Assembly: GCF_910591885.1 (NCBI RefSeq)
Contig: NC_063282.1
Coordinates: 7,515,501-7,579,500, forward strand
Source: Bombus terrestris
Taxonomy: Eukaryota > Arthropoda > Insecta > Hymenoptera > Apidae
Direction of reading: 5' to 3'
Length of the DNA: 64,000 nt
Below, one piece after another: positions 1 to 10,302 of the stretch. The position numbers were made by a program, and so were the translations under genes. Position 1 is the stretch's first letter. Each line of letters opens with the position of its first letter. Below the pieces are notes generated by a model. The model saw only the letters and a list, made by a program, of their open reading frames with translations, had not been told where the DNA came from and ran no database searches.

Positions 1-1824
1 GTATTCATATTGAGACTCAAACACAACGACTGATTTATCCTTTGTAATTTAAGAAATATTAGTAATGGAAAGAACGTAGAAAATTAGAATAAATGTATAA
101 ATTTTTGCATGAGAAATTCATTTGATTTCACATTATTTACTGTCTTCGCAACGAAAAATTATGTTCCGTAATGCATTTCACTGACATGCCAAAAAGCGAT
201 ATACGTATATACGATTAATATAAAATCGGCCGTGCGAGATAGACTTGACTTTTGAGCGAATGGTATGTATAACGTTTTTGTTTCAAAATCTATCAATTTT
301 AAAAGAGTGAAAGTTCGTGTATATTTTTTAAATACTTCTTTTTATCTAATTATTTCGACAATCTTGCTTTCTTATTTCCGTGTAAACAATAAAGATCTGT
401 AGTCTTATTGTGTAATTATTATTATTCGTTATGTTTACATTTTATTGATAACAATATATTATATTAATTACTCTTGCATGCATTATTTACTTATGCCCAT
501 CTACCATAATTATTTTTTAAAATTACAACTTTATATGACTAAAGTGATATTTTAGCTCATCTAACTGCTTTGCAAAATATCATATAAATAAGTAATCTTA
601 TATGCTTATGCATGCACTATATTCAAAATAAGTGAAAAAAGAAAGCAAATATTAAAAGGAATAAGTTTTCTTTTCTTACTATGGAAAATGAAAAGAAAAA
701 ACCTGTTTGTTGTTAAATTGTGTTCCACTAATATATCGAGACATTTTTTTATTATTAATAGTTTTTTAAATTAGTTACTATATTTTATATAGTTCCTGGA
801 AAAAAGTGACTCTTATATTAATGAAATTGGAAATTTGTAACAGGATACAAATAATATACTAATGTTCACTTTTTATAAAGTTTAAATTTGGAGAAACATA
901 GCGATTAATTATATTATTTAAGTTTGAAATGTTTAAAACGCAAATTTATGTACTTTATTCTAACTTTATGGTTAATGTTACTGAGAGTATAAATATAGTA
1001 TAGTTGAATCTTGTCAAGGGCTTCTTAAAATTAGTAGCTTAGATTATAAGCATATAACATTAGATTCACTTGCCTTCTGTACTTAAGAGGAATTTATTGT
1101 TACAAATATTCGTTGTGCACAATTTATTATTCTTACTGTTTCAGTTTTTTATTGCAATTACTTTATTGACATGTGTGATCTATATTTGTTCTTTTAATTA
1201 CCATATATTAAATGTTAAAACAAAGTCTTTAAGACAGCAACAAATAAAGCAATATACAAATATAGTTGTTATAAATATTGCTTTGAAACTATATGTGTAC
1301 AATTGCTTAAATGAATTTGGAATTAAGTTGTCTTATGACAACGGTATACCATGACACATTTGGACCAAGAAATGTATAATAATGAAATGTAATAAAAGAT
1401 ATGTTTGAACAAAGTTTATTTTGTTGATCTTGATTTTATTCGTTACTGTTAAAGATGTATAAAATTACACTGCTTATACCTTTTTTTTTACAGCTAATAA
1501 GCCAATTAAGATAAATTTATATTATGAAGAAAACGTATTGTTGCAAAATTAATGCCAAGCATTATTAACTGCCTGATGTATAGTTAGTAGATAACTACCA
1601 ATTATGTAATTATGAAATGCAATTAAAGTATAATAAAGTATCATGTGACAGATATGGACTTTTATCTTCTTTTAAAATTTAATGAAGTATACTTTAACAG
1701 GATCTTATTTTTTCTTTATCTTACATAGTAATTATAAAAATTATATAGTCTAGTTTATTCTTAAAATAATATACAATATACAATTTTCAGAAAATACAGA
1801 AAAAATTGATATAGAAATATTGAA
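1..1824. other. Gene-free AT-rich sequence
   Basis: No coding exon, RNA gene or clear repeat is supported here. The only open frame of note (1070-1354, +) is a Phe/Leu/Ile-rich translation of AT-rich sequence, with no recognisable domain or splice context. The last part, just left of 1825, should contain the 3' UTR of the minus-strand POLR2E gene, but no particular cleavage site can be assigned. Confidence 0.5.
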
Positions 1825-2577
1825 TCAACATACAAGTCTGTAAGAAATATATCTCCCAGCAGTTTCCGAAGGCCTAATAATTTTCACTACTTGACCACGT
1901 TTTAAACCAAAGTAACGTGCCACTGGGTCACCAGCTTGTATACGCATTAATTGATTTTCTTTTAGTTTGTACCTGGTAAGTAATTCTTCTTTTTCATCTG
2001 GTGTAAGTACAATATGTTCAGGTACCAATTCATGTTCTGTGATATTAATAAGCAATTCAGATTCTAAAAATTGTTCTAATATATATTTTGGTGCCATATC
2101 CACCAACGATTGTTTTGCCGATGGTGTCATTCCTTGTTGCACAACAATAATAGCCCTGTGGAAAAGCAAGACAAACTCAAAATTATTATATCTATTATAT
2201 CTATATAATATATCTATATCTATATAAAATTATTATATCCCAATTCTATAAATTATTACACAATTATCAAGTTACCTGTGAATTTTCTCTTCCTGCATAC
2301 GTTGACAGTAAGTTTTAATAGTTTTGATACCAATTTTTGGTTCATCTGGGAAAAATACAAAAAGTTGATCTGTCGGATCATCATTATGAGCAACCAAAAC
2401 TATAAGATCGCTGCGTGCTGGTCTTTTTTCACTTGGTTTGTCTCCGAATTGTTCTTTAAATTGTTCCAAAGTTTGATCCAATTCATCTTGAGTGACTAGA
2501 TAACCTCGATCGTGACACAATTGCATTACTGTTTTTCTTATACGCCATAATTTGTATGTTTCAGCTTCGTCATCCAT
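1825..2577 (-). CDS. POLR2E: DNA-directed RNA polymerases I, II and III subunit RPABC1 (RPB5)
   Basis: This is the shared nuclear RNA polymerase subunit RPB5, which sits in the lower jaw of polymerases I, II and III. There are two coding exons: 2276-2577 and 1825-2155. The intron donor is CACAG/GTAAC and the acceptor TTTCCACAG/GGCTA. The spliced frame is 633 bases, 210 residues plus a TGA stop, which is the usual length of the family. The N-terminal jaw half (about residues 1-140) reads DDEAETYKLWRIRKT and later VLVAHNDDPTD. The conserved C-terminal assembly domain contains HELVPEHIVLT, GDPVARYFGLKRGQVVKIIR and ends ETAGRYISYRLVC, as in animals and yeast. The start codon at 2575-2577 is the only one that gives the family N-terminus. 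An E-box and two tandem palindromes lie about 150 bases upstream. The product is essential and presumably expressed everywhere. The call is secure. Confidence 0.97.
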
Positions 2578-2719
2578 TTTTCGAAAAAATTAGAACTAAC
2601 TTTAAACAAAAATTGTTTAAATACTCCAAACTTTTCTTTCGTTCGTTGCTATTTAACAATCGAAAATCTTTGCAGACGATTGTATTTCTGTTGATACAAA
2701 TAACCTCACTTATTGATAC

Positions 2720-2769
2720 CACGTGAACAACGTACGCATGCGTATTAATAGTACGCATGCGTATTAATA
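2720..2769. promoter_or_regulatory. E-box plus tandem NRF1-like palindromes upstream of POLR2E
   Basis: A CACGTG E-box (2720-2725) is followed by a perfect tandem duplication of a 19-base unit (2732-2750 and 2751-2769). Each unit carries the 12-base palindrome TACGCATGCGTA (2733-2744 and 2752-2763). The core CGCATGCG matches the centre of the NRF1 site, and the outer positions differ from the full consensus TGCGCATGCGCA. The block lies 143-192 bases upstream of the POLR2E start codon, where a housekeeping promoter is expected. The promoter role is inferred from position and motif only. Confidence 0.45.
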
Positions 2770-5700
2770 AAATGCAAGCTTTACATTTCAAAACGCAGTT
2801 TATGTAAGTACATATTATTTTATATTTTCTTTATGCTGATATTTTTGAAATTATATTTATTCTGCATCTTTCTATTTTTCTTAAATGATTTAAATTAAAT
2901 AAATTCTAACTCAATCACAAATTTCCTACAAATTCATTACTTTCTAAATTCCTAATCTCACCTTTAATACACGAAATATATTGTATTTGATTCATTAATT
3001 AATATCTAAATATCTATTAAAACATATGCATATGCATACAATTACAATTTATATGTATAATAATGAAACGTAATAAAATATATATGTTTGAGATAATATA
3101 CATATATCAATTAATACAATTTACATATATCTATTATACTCTTTCTAGGAAACACATAGGGAGAGGTATCTATGGGAAGGTTTAAAAGAAACATTTAGAT
3201 TTATGATAGATAGGATTATAAGATGTTGGATAATAAACTTCTGGTAGGTGGGCCCAATGAAAATATTTTTAATCTCGTTTGAATTAATTTAAATTTAAGT
3301 TTGTTTCAGACATCTCAACAATATTGATGAAAAGGGATATACAAAGTATTTCAAGATACGTAAGTACATAGAAGATATTCAAGGTTTTGAAAAAATCATT
3401 GCAGATATTTGTATATAAATAGGACTCATGAGAACCTTCAGAGTTTTACAAAATAGGTTAAATTATAAATTTCGAATTAGATCTTCTCTAAAAATTAATA
3501 AGTAGGACGCATCTAACTTAGATTTATAATTAGGTTAACTATCTTTATAGGAGAACGTTAGTTAATACTGCTAAACATATATATGTGTAATGTATAATGT
3601 ATGTATGCTTTTCAGGAGTGTTAATCTATGCTTTAGTATCCAAATATAAGAAGTAGTAATTAAGTGCATGCATTATTATGGATGATATTTAGTGGATAGT
3701 AGCGTAATGTGGATAAATAATATAATTCTTAGTGAAACGCGTTTCACATGTTTAGATATGTTCTTTATATATCCTTTAACTATTAATTATTCTACTTTTT
3801 CCTACTAATGATAGCGTAAAATATTGATGTAAGTACGAAATATCGTTTCATATAGAGCTATAATATAGTTTTGCATATAATTTAGGATTTAATCTAACTT
3901 TTACCTTTATACTTAGTTTCTTACGTCGGATCTCCTAAAATCTGTTTTTGTTGCTTGTTTTACGAAATGAGCGGAAGGTTTTGTAAACTTATATCAGAAG
4001 CAGAATTTGTTCAGTCTTTTAAGTATAAAATTAGTATATTTTTGCGTAAAAGGAGGATGGATGGGAACGTGGATAGTGAGGTTCCCTCTCACAGCACCTT
4101 CATGTGGTAAGACCTGACATTGTATTTTTCGATATATAATTACTAATTACATCATTCATCAGAGCTATCATTAGAGTCACGTATGCGTGACATAGTTATT
4201 AATTATATAACGAATAATATGAGCTAATTAGCTGCGATCGCGAATACGTTTTTATATAGTAATTGAAAGATTAAATTGAACGTAAGAATAAGTTACTAAA
4301 ATTTTATTTAGAGTAGTTTGGAACGCAATAGATAAACTAGGACGTAATGGCACATCTGCACCTTTCTGCACAATAATTGACTAATTAATAATATTTCTAA
4401 ACTGACTATTTACGTACTATAAATTATAAATTTCTCTTTTACAATTTTATAATTTTGCATCGAATGGGATGACTTGTAATTTTGTAAAATGTGATTACAA
4501 AACTTGGTTTGATTTACTACCAATCTTAATATCGTTGATTTTATAAATTATAATACGTGTATAATTTCATGTACAGTAATAATTCAACTGTGCAAGAATA
4601 TCAAGATGACAGTTATGTCTGCGTAAAGTCAAATTTGTAGTTAATTAAATTACTGATGGGACGATGTATCGATAAACAATTGGGCCAAAACATATATACA
4701 GGGGATGAAATAGAAAACTTGGAAAATTATCATTTTCTTTTTTGATTCAAGAATTTCTTATTCATCAAATATACATCAAATGGTGCATTATGCATTAGGG
4801 AGTCGCTGAGTAATAACATAAATCAACTATTCATTCGATTTCGCTTTATACTGCACTTGCTCTTTTTTTTCTTTTTTGTTTTTAAAATAATCAACACTCG
4901 TGATTCTCTGATAGATATATTCCTTTCTTGTTTCAACTTATTACATATCTTAAACTACATAGAGAAACGTTTTTTTGTACTTATAATAATATTACATAGT
5001 AAACGCACTAAAACAATAAAAATTAGATCCTTAGGTGTGTATTTTGAAATTTAAAATAGGTACCTTATCTTTTTCTCCTGACAATGTTGCGATTTTGAAG
5101 TTACAGGGCAGACTTTTCTTATCTATATTATTCTCATATATACGTATACATATTTTATTTTATTCCTCAAATAAAATCGTTTCGAGTTTAATTTAACTTA
5201 CCTTATCAAAATTCCCCCATAGTGTTCGCATACGTAGTTTGTACGATTCGCTATATACGATTTTTCTATAGATAAGTATAGTCAAACACACGGAATAAAC
5301 AGAAAGTTGATGAAACTTGCTTGTAAATATAAAACGGTATTTATCATTAACGACTTGGAATTCTGAAAGAGATAAAAATTAACAATCCCATTTACATTTT
5401 AAGACATTTTCACTTAACGTTAGATACTTATTAAAGACTCCTACGATACTTATACGATAAATCTGCTGTTCAGGAGTAGAAAAACAAATCGATAAAATAG
5501 AGATTCTCTTTCAATCGCGTCGTAACAAATCAAAGTTTCTCGATTAAGATTATAATTGGAACAAACTTAATCGCATCTGTATTAGTAACAGCAATTATAG
5601 ATGTAGATTTTGTTAGCTCGATTAATTACCCTGATGAAATTTGATGTATATGGGGGCGAGTTACGCTGTGTAAAATTACCGCCAATAGCTGTTGGGCTAA

Positions 5701-5923
5701 TTTGAATATTCATATCGAAGTATTTATACTCTTTAAATTATCCTCTTATGATCTCGTATCAACTAAATCTAAATTATCTTCATTTTCATTGTACTTTTTC
5801 TCCTGCCTTCAACTATTGGCCACTGGCAAACAACACAGAAACTTAAAGACTAGCTGAAGAACGAAACATTCCCTTCTGCCCATTCATTTGTTATATCTTA
5901 CACTTCAAAATCGCCGTTCGATT

Positions 5924-6430
5924 TGTTCTTCTCTTTTTTCTCGATAATATCGTGAAAAATAAATACGTCGCGTTCCGCAAGATGATCGCTCGCTTTTCTC
6001 TCTTCTTCGTCTTTCTTTTTTTCTTTTTCGCTTTTCCAAACAAAATCCCGAATCGAAATGAAAAAACCTCATCTTCGATTTATCGATTTCTCTCGTATAT
6101 TTTCTTCTTTCTATTTTTTTTTTTTTTTTCATTTTTCTCGTTTGGCTACTAATTTTGAAAGGCGACAACGATAAGATTAACACCGTACCAGCCGTTTCTC
6201 AGCGTGTGATTCTTCTTTTTTTTTTTTTATCTATTTGTTTCTTTATTTTTTACGAAATAAACGAACGAGAAACGCGACTCGACGCGACCTCACGAAGAAA
6301 AGAAAGATCGTATCCTATCGTATCTTTCGCTCTTCTTCGTAATCTCGCGTGGCTGTCGCTTTCTCGATCGTTCGCACGAGTTGTCTTCTTTTTTTTTCTT
6401 TTCTTTTTTAACGTTTTTCTTTTGTTCTTT
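5924..6430. repeat. T-rich pyrimidine tract region
   Basis: About 500 bases are dominated by runs such as TTCTTTTTTTCTTTTTC, with almost all long runs on the plus strand. The open frames here on both strands translate to Phe/Ser-rich or Lys/Arg/Glu-rich low-complexity sequence and are not genes. Confidence 0.6.
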
Positions 6431-7156
6431 TATGATTTTGAAACACGCCTGGAACGATGCAGTCTGACAAAATGGCATACTCGTATCGTACCGATAATAT
6501 AAAACATGAACGTGATTGCCGGGTTTTGAATTACGAAGAATGAATGTGATACGCGTTAGTCGCGCAATTGCGATTTACCATATTTATTTTATATCCGGCG
6601 ATTCGTTCACCCATCCAGCGTAATCATGTAGAATGTAGACAGTGACCAACGATGATTTCGGAGTCAGTTTCTCTACGCTCGTCATTTCTTCTTTCCGCTT
6701 TTCTCTTTATTCCTTTTCTTCTTCTTACGTCTTCTTTCAATCTCTTTTCTTTCTTCTTTTTTCTCTCTTATAATAATTATAATACTGTTCGGAGAGAACT
6801 TTCGACGATTAAACGATTTACCATACGCTGTTCTTATCCTTATTTTCGCTTCCAGTTTCTTTCTCTCGCCATCTCTCGCTCAATTATTCGTTAATTTGCG
6901 GCCACGAGTCGCACGGCGCGTTCGATAAAATCGAAATTTCAGTTTAAAATTCGGGAATTCATCCATTAGCGTTACACCTCGTTAGTCACGATAAGAATAC
7001 GTATATACAATTAATCATCATAATTGGTTTTTATGTCAGTCGTTATTGAGCAGGACGTTATACTGATCCGACATTGTGCTATGATAAACGGACAAATCAA
7101 CGAGAATGAGCAAAACGGAAGGACAGCGTGAAACGACGATAAAATCAGCACAACGC

Positions 7157-7185
7157 TCTTCTTCTTCTTCTTCTTCTTCTTCCTC
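7157..7185. repeat. (CTT)n microsatellite
   Basis: A near-perfect CTT array of about nine to ten units, passing into TCCTCC at its right edge. Confidence 0.8.
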
Positions 7186-8277
7186 CTCGCTTGCGCACGA
7201 TATTATACTCATCCTTTCGGTCGTTTCTTTCGCTCTCTTCTTTCTTCTGTTTACTGTTCTTCCTTAAGCTTTGTTATTTTCTTCATTTTTTTTTTTTTTT
7301 TTTTCATTTTAAATATCGGTGTTATTTACCCTCGTCTATGTCATTCCTCTGATCTAAAAGCTTCCCTTTACGATCGAAGCATCGAACTATTTCAACGACG
7401 AATCGATATGGCGACGGCCAGACAAACGAACAACGATAAGGAAAACTGAGACGCCAAAGGATTCGTTCGAAAAACTTTCCTCTATGAGTCTCCTGTCGAA
7501 AGGAAATCTAATGTGCCTTAGAGATTAGTTGGCGAGAAACGAATTTTCGTCGCATGCAATGATCGAAAGGAATACGAACGGACAGAACACTTGTTAGATC
7601 TACTATAAAATATACGCGTATATTACTATAGGGACCCGCTTCGATGCAGGAAATTTGTTCGACGTGTCTCGAAACGGCGGTCCATTCGAATCGACAATTA
7701 AAACGAAGCACGCGCAGAGTAAATTAAATTCGCTTTAATCTCATCCCCGCTTTTTTCCACCCCTTCTTATTCTCCTTTCCTTCCGTATTACTTTGCAACA
7801 CAATCTTATCTAGATCTTTTTTCGTCTTCTTTTTTTTTGCTTGGCTTTTTCTCTTTTTCTTTTTTTTTTTTTTTTTTTTTTTTTAAATTCTTTCCCCTCT
7901 ACGGATATCGACAAACGTTCTTTGCAGTACGTTTGCTCGGAAATAAAGTTCTCTACGCTCCTTATCCGACGATGAATCGTGTCTCGCTCGATTCATTCGA
8001 TTTCAGTCCATTTTTTCATATATGTATATATATATATACTTATATATACCTTTTTTTCGATTTTTTTTTTAATTTTTTTTTTTTTTACGGTTTTTTCTTT
8101 CCACCTATATATTTTTCACATTGAACAATATCCTCAGTCTCGACTGGTCAATGAGCAATACTTTAGAGATCCCGAGATCTCGAAAAAGTCCAAAGGAGAG
8201 CAACGTTTTGTTTTGTGTGTGTCTGTGTGCGTGACGTGTATGTGGGTGTGAAAAAGAGAGAGAAAAGAAGAGGAAGG

Positions 8278-8278
<1 letters not shown>

Positions 8279-8323
<45 letters not shown>
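8279..8323. repeat. (GA)n microsatellite
   Basis: GA dinucleotides repeat with a single AA interruption near the left end. The flanks are also purine-rich from about 8250. Confidence 0.85.
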
Positions 8324-8327
<4 letters not shown>

Positions 8328-8924
8328 TCGTCTGTCGCGTGTCCGTGTGTAATACTACCGCCTCGATCGATAATTAATATCTAAATGTATAATATAATCC
8401 TTCCTGATAATGCGATTTTTTTCTCGCAATATCAGCTAATTGTCCTCTCGAGAACGTTACTTTTCTCTTTTACTTTTTTTTTTCACTTTTTTTTTTCTTT
8501 TATCTTTTTCCCTTCTTTAATCGTTTTCCCTTTCACGTCTTTGTCTTCTCTTTTGGTTCACTTTCGAATCAATGTTAATCATCGGGTTATTTAAATAATA
8601 TGCTTAACATTGACTCGTTAATTCCGTTTAGACTGAGGATTTTCTTTTTATACACAGGAATCATTGTTGCATTTAATGACTTTTTTTCTTTTTTGCTTGT
8701 CAATTATAATTACGTTATATTATTTATAAATTTATTCGCACGTAGTTCGTTAACAGGCCGTGGCTATACAGGGCCCACTACATTGATTAATCATCCTGTG
8801 GCACGCGGTCTTCCAAATATGTTACAGAGGAGTGTTTATATGTGTATAATTAACATGTATACGGTCTCATAAGAGCTTATAATTCTTACACCATGTTCGT
8901 TTCCCGTTTTCGCGTCTTGTTATG

Positions 8925-9015
8925 TAATATATACATATATAATATACATATATATTACGTATTATATAACATATAATATATATAATTATATATATATATA
9001 TTATCATTTATATAT
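8925..9015. repeat. TA-rich simple repeat
   Basis: Interrupted (TA)n sequence with many self-complementary stretches. It holds no gene. Confidence 0.7.
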
Positions 9016-9514
9016 AATATAATATCTCATCGACTACTCCCTACCGTACCAAACGTTGCGTATTTCGTTGCGCTTACCTTGGTCTTTAAAGTATGGTCAT
9101 CGAACTTCAGGCACGGATTATTAAAAAGTCTTCTGTTGAAATACGCTCTGCCTCCCGATTTTTCCGCTCTCTCTCTCTACGGTTATCCTTTCCTCGTTGA
9201 AACGAGCATCGAGCGAATCTTCGTTCCCTGCATCGTCTTAGTGTATCGAAGATAATATTACTAGAACGTCTGATGTAACGTTACACGCTCTTTCACACCC
9301 TCTCGCTCTCGATAAGAACATTGACACATTGGATGACGCACATCGTAGGAAAATTCGCCGCGATACAGGGAACAGGATTCTTGGAGGCAGCAGTTACAGA
9401 CAGACTTTGAAGCACAGCATACGACGTGATCTTGACGTCGCTCGCACATTCACCCTTTCCTCTCGTTCGTCCGATCCGTTGACGACAGGCGTGAAATAGA
9501 TGTCAGAATCGAAT

Positions 9515-10249
9515 TTACTTATGCATGTAATCGCCTTCGTCACCTTGGAACAGATAGGTGGACCAGTAGCCAAGATTAAACAGAATGAACATGAGAGGGA
9601 AAGCGATACGCGAGACAAAGTCAATCCCTGCAGTACCTTTCGCTCGACAGGTGAACCAACGTCGCGGTAGAAGACCCCAACAGCACCGCTCGGTACGGGG
9701 AAGCGGATGTCGTTGGAAACGGCGGATGTCTTGGGGTGGGATTGTTCGAACAGTCGCCGCGGGCGGTGACGGTGTCACTCTGCGAGACGTAGTGGGCGAC
9801 GGAGAGGGCGTGGGCGTGGGCGAGGGGGAGGGCGAGGGCGAAGGCGAGGATCTCGCAGGGCTTTTCAACGAATACCGCGAACCCCTCGGTAACGACGAAC
9901 ATCTACTGCTACCTTCGACCACGTTGTGTAACGACGAGAACGACGCGGATCTCGGCTGATGCGATTGATAAAGATAATAACGTGGATGGTGTTTGTGTCT
10001 ATGGTTCGAGGGTAACGTTTGATATTGTGTCGGTGGAGCCGGAGGTGGCGGCTGCTGCTGATGACGATAATGATGCTGCTGCAGATGTTGTTGCGGCTGT
10101 TGTTGCTGGATGTTACTGCGTTGGGGATAATGCCGATGCAGGCGACAGTCATGGGGCGGTTGACGAGGTTGCTGATGGTCTGAATGTAGTCGACGAGAAC
10201 GCGAACGATGATAAGGTTTACCGGTGGTGGTGGCTTTGGTGCAAGTATA
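9515..10249 (-). CDS. GluCl: Candidate alternative terminal exon of GluCl encoding a second TM4
   Basis: This minus-strand exon is open for 735 bases (244 residues plus TAA). It begins after a CATTCCCAG acceptor in phase 0, the same phase as the exon 9 donor at 12705. It could therefore replace the canonical terminal exon after residue 375, giving about 619 residues. The first two thirds would be a long intracellular TM3-TM4 loop. It is rich in Arg/His, then Gln/His/Pro runs (IQQQQPQQHLQQHH), then Ser/Thr-Pro repeats. The end reads GIDFVSRIAFPLMF and FNLGYWSTYLF, closely matching the canonical TM4 (RIDVISRIFFPIVF and FNLTYWSTYLF), followed by an acidic tail. A CC pair precedes TM4 in both versions. 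The exon starts 53 bases beyond the canonical stop, inside what would be the 3' UTR. It is far more GC-rich than its surroundings. Weak point: the pyrimidine tract before the acceptor is poor. TM4 homology is seen directly; use of the exon is inferred. Confidence 0.7.
   Translation of the reverse strand, partial: YTCTKATTTGKPYHRSRSRRLHSDHQQPRQPPHDCRLHRHYPQRSNIQQQQPQQHLQQHHYRHQQQPPPPAPPTQYQTLPSNHRHKHHPRYYLYQSHQPRSASFSSLHNVVEGSSRCSSLPRGSRYSLKSPARSSPSPSPSPSPTPTPSPSPTTSRRVTPSPPAATVRTIPPQDIRRFQRHPLPRTERCCWGLLPRRWFTCRAKGTAGIDFVSRIAFPLMFILFNLGYWSTYLFQGDEGDYMHK
9785..9851. repeat. GC-rich hexamer minisatellite in the alternative GluCl exon
   Basis: Tandem GGGCGT, GGGCGA and related hexamers on the plus strand. 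Read on the minus strand they encode a Ser-Pro/Thr-Pro dipeptide run in the predicted cytoplasmic loop. The unit length keeps the frame, so changes in copy number would lengthen or shorten the loop without breaking it. Confidence 0.75.
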
Positions 10250-10302
10250 CTGGGAATGGCCGCGAGCCACGTCCCTTGATCCGAGCGCTTCCTCGTCGAC
10301 AT

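Larger units (their letters stand above)
2770..9514. other. Long gene-free interval between POLR2E and GluCl
   Basis: No exon with splice sites or recognisable protein was found on either strand. The left part (2.8-5.8 kb) is plain AT-rich sequence. The right part is dominated by T-rich pyrimidine tracts and simple repeats listed separately. These tracts produce many spurious Phe/Leu/Ser-rich open frames. Some of the right-hand end is probably 3' UTR of the minus-strand GluCl gene, whose transcription runs into this region. No cleavage site was assigned. Confidence 0.5.

Noticed and set aside
1070..1354. 94-codon plus-strand open frame
   Set aside because: Hydrophobic translation of AT-rich DNA with no homologue I recognise, no splice context and no conserved motif.
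5905..6894. Several overlapping open frames on both strands
   Set aside because: They come from pyrimidine tracts: Phe/Ser/Leu-rich on one strand and Lys/Arg/Glu-rich on the other.
9585..9959. Plus-strand Gly/Val/Glu-rich open frame
   Set aside because: It is antisense to the alternative GluCl exon and explained by the GC-rich hexamer repeat.
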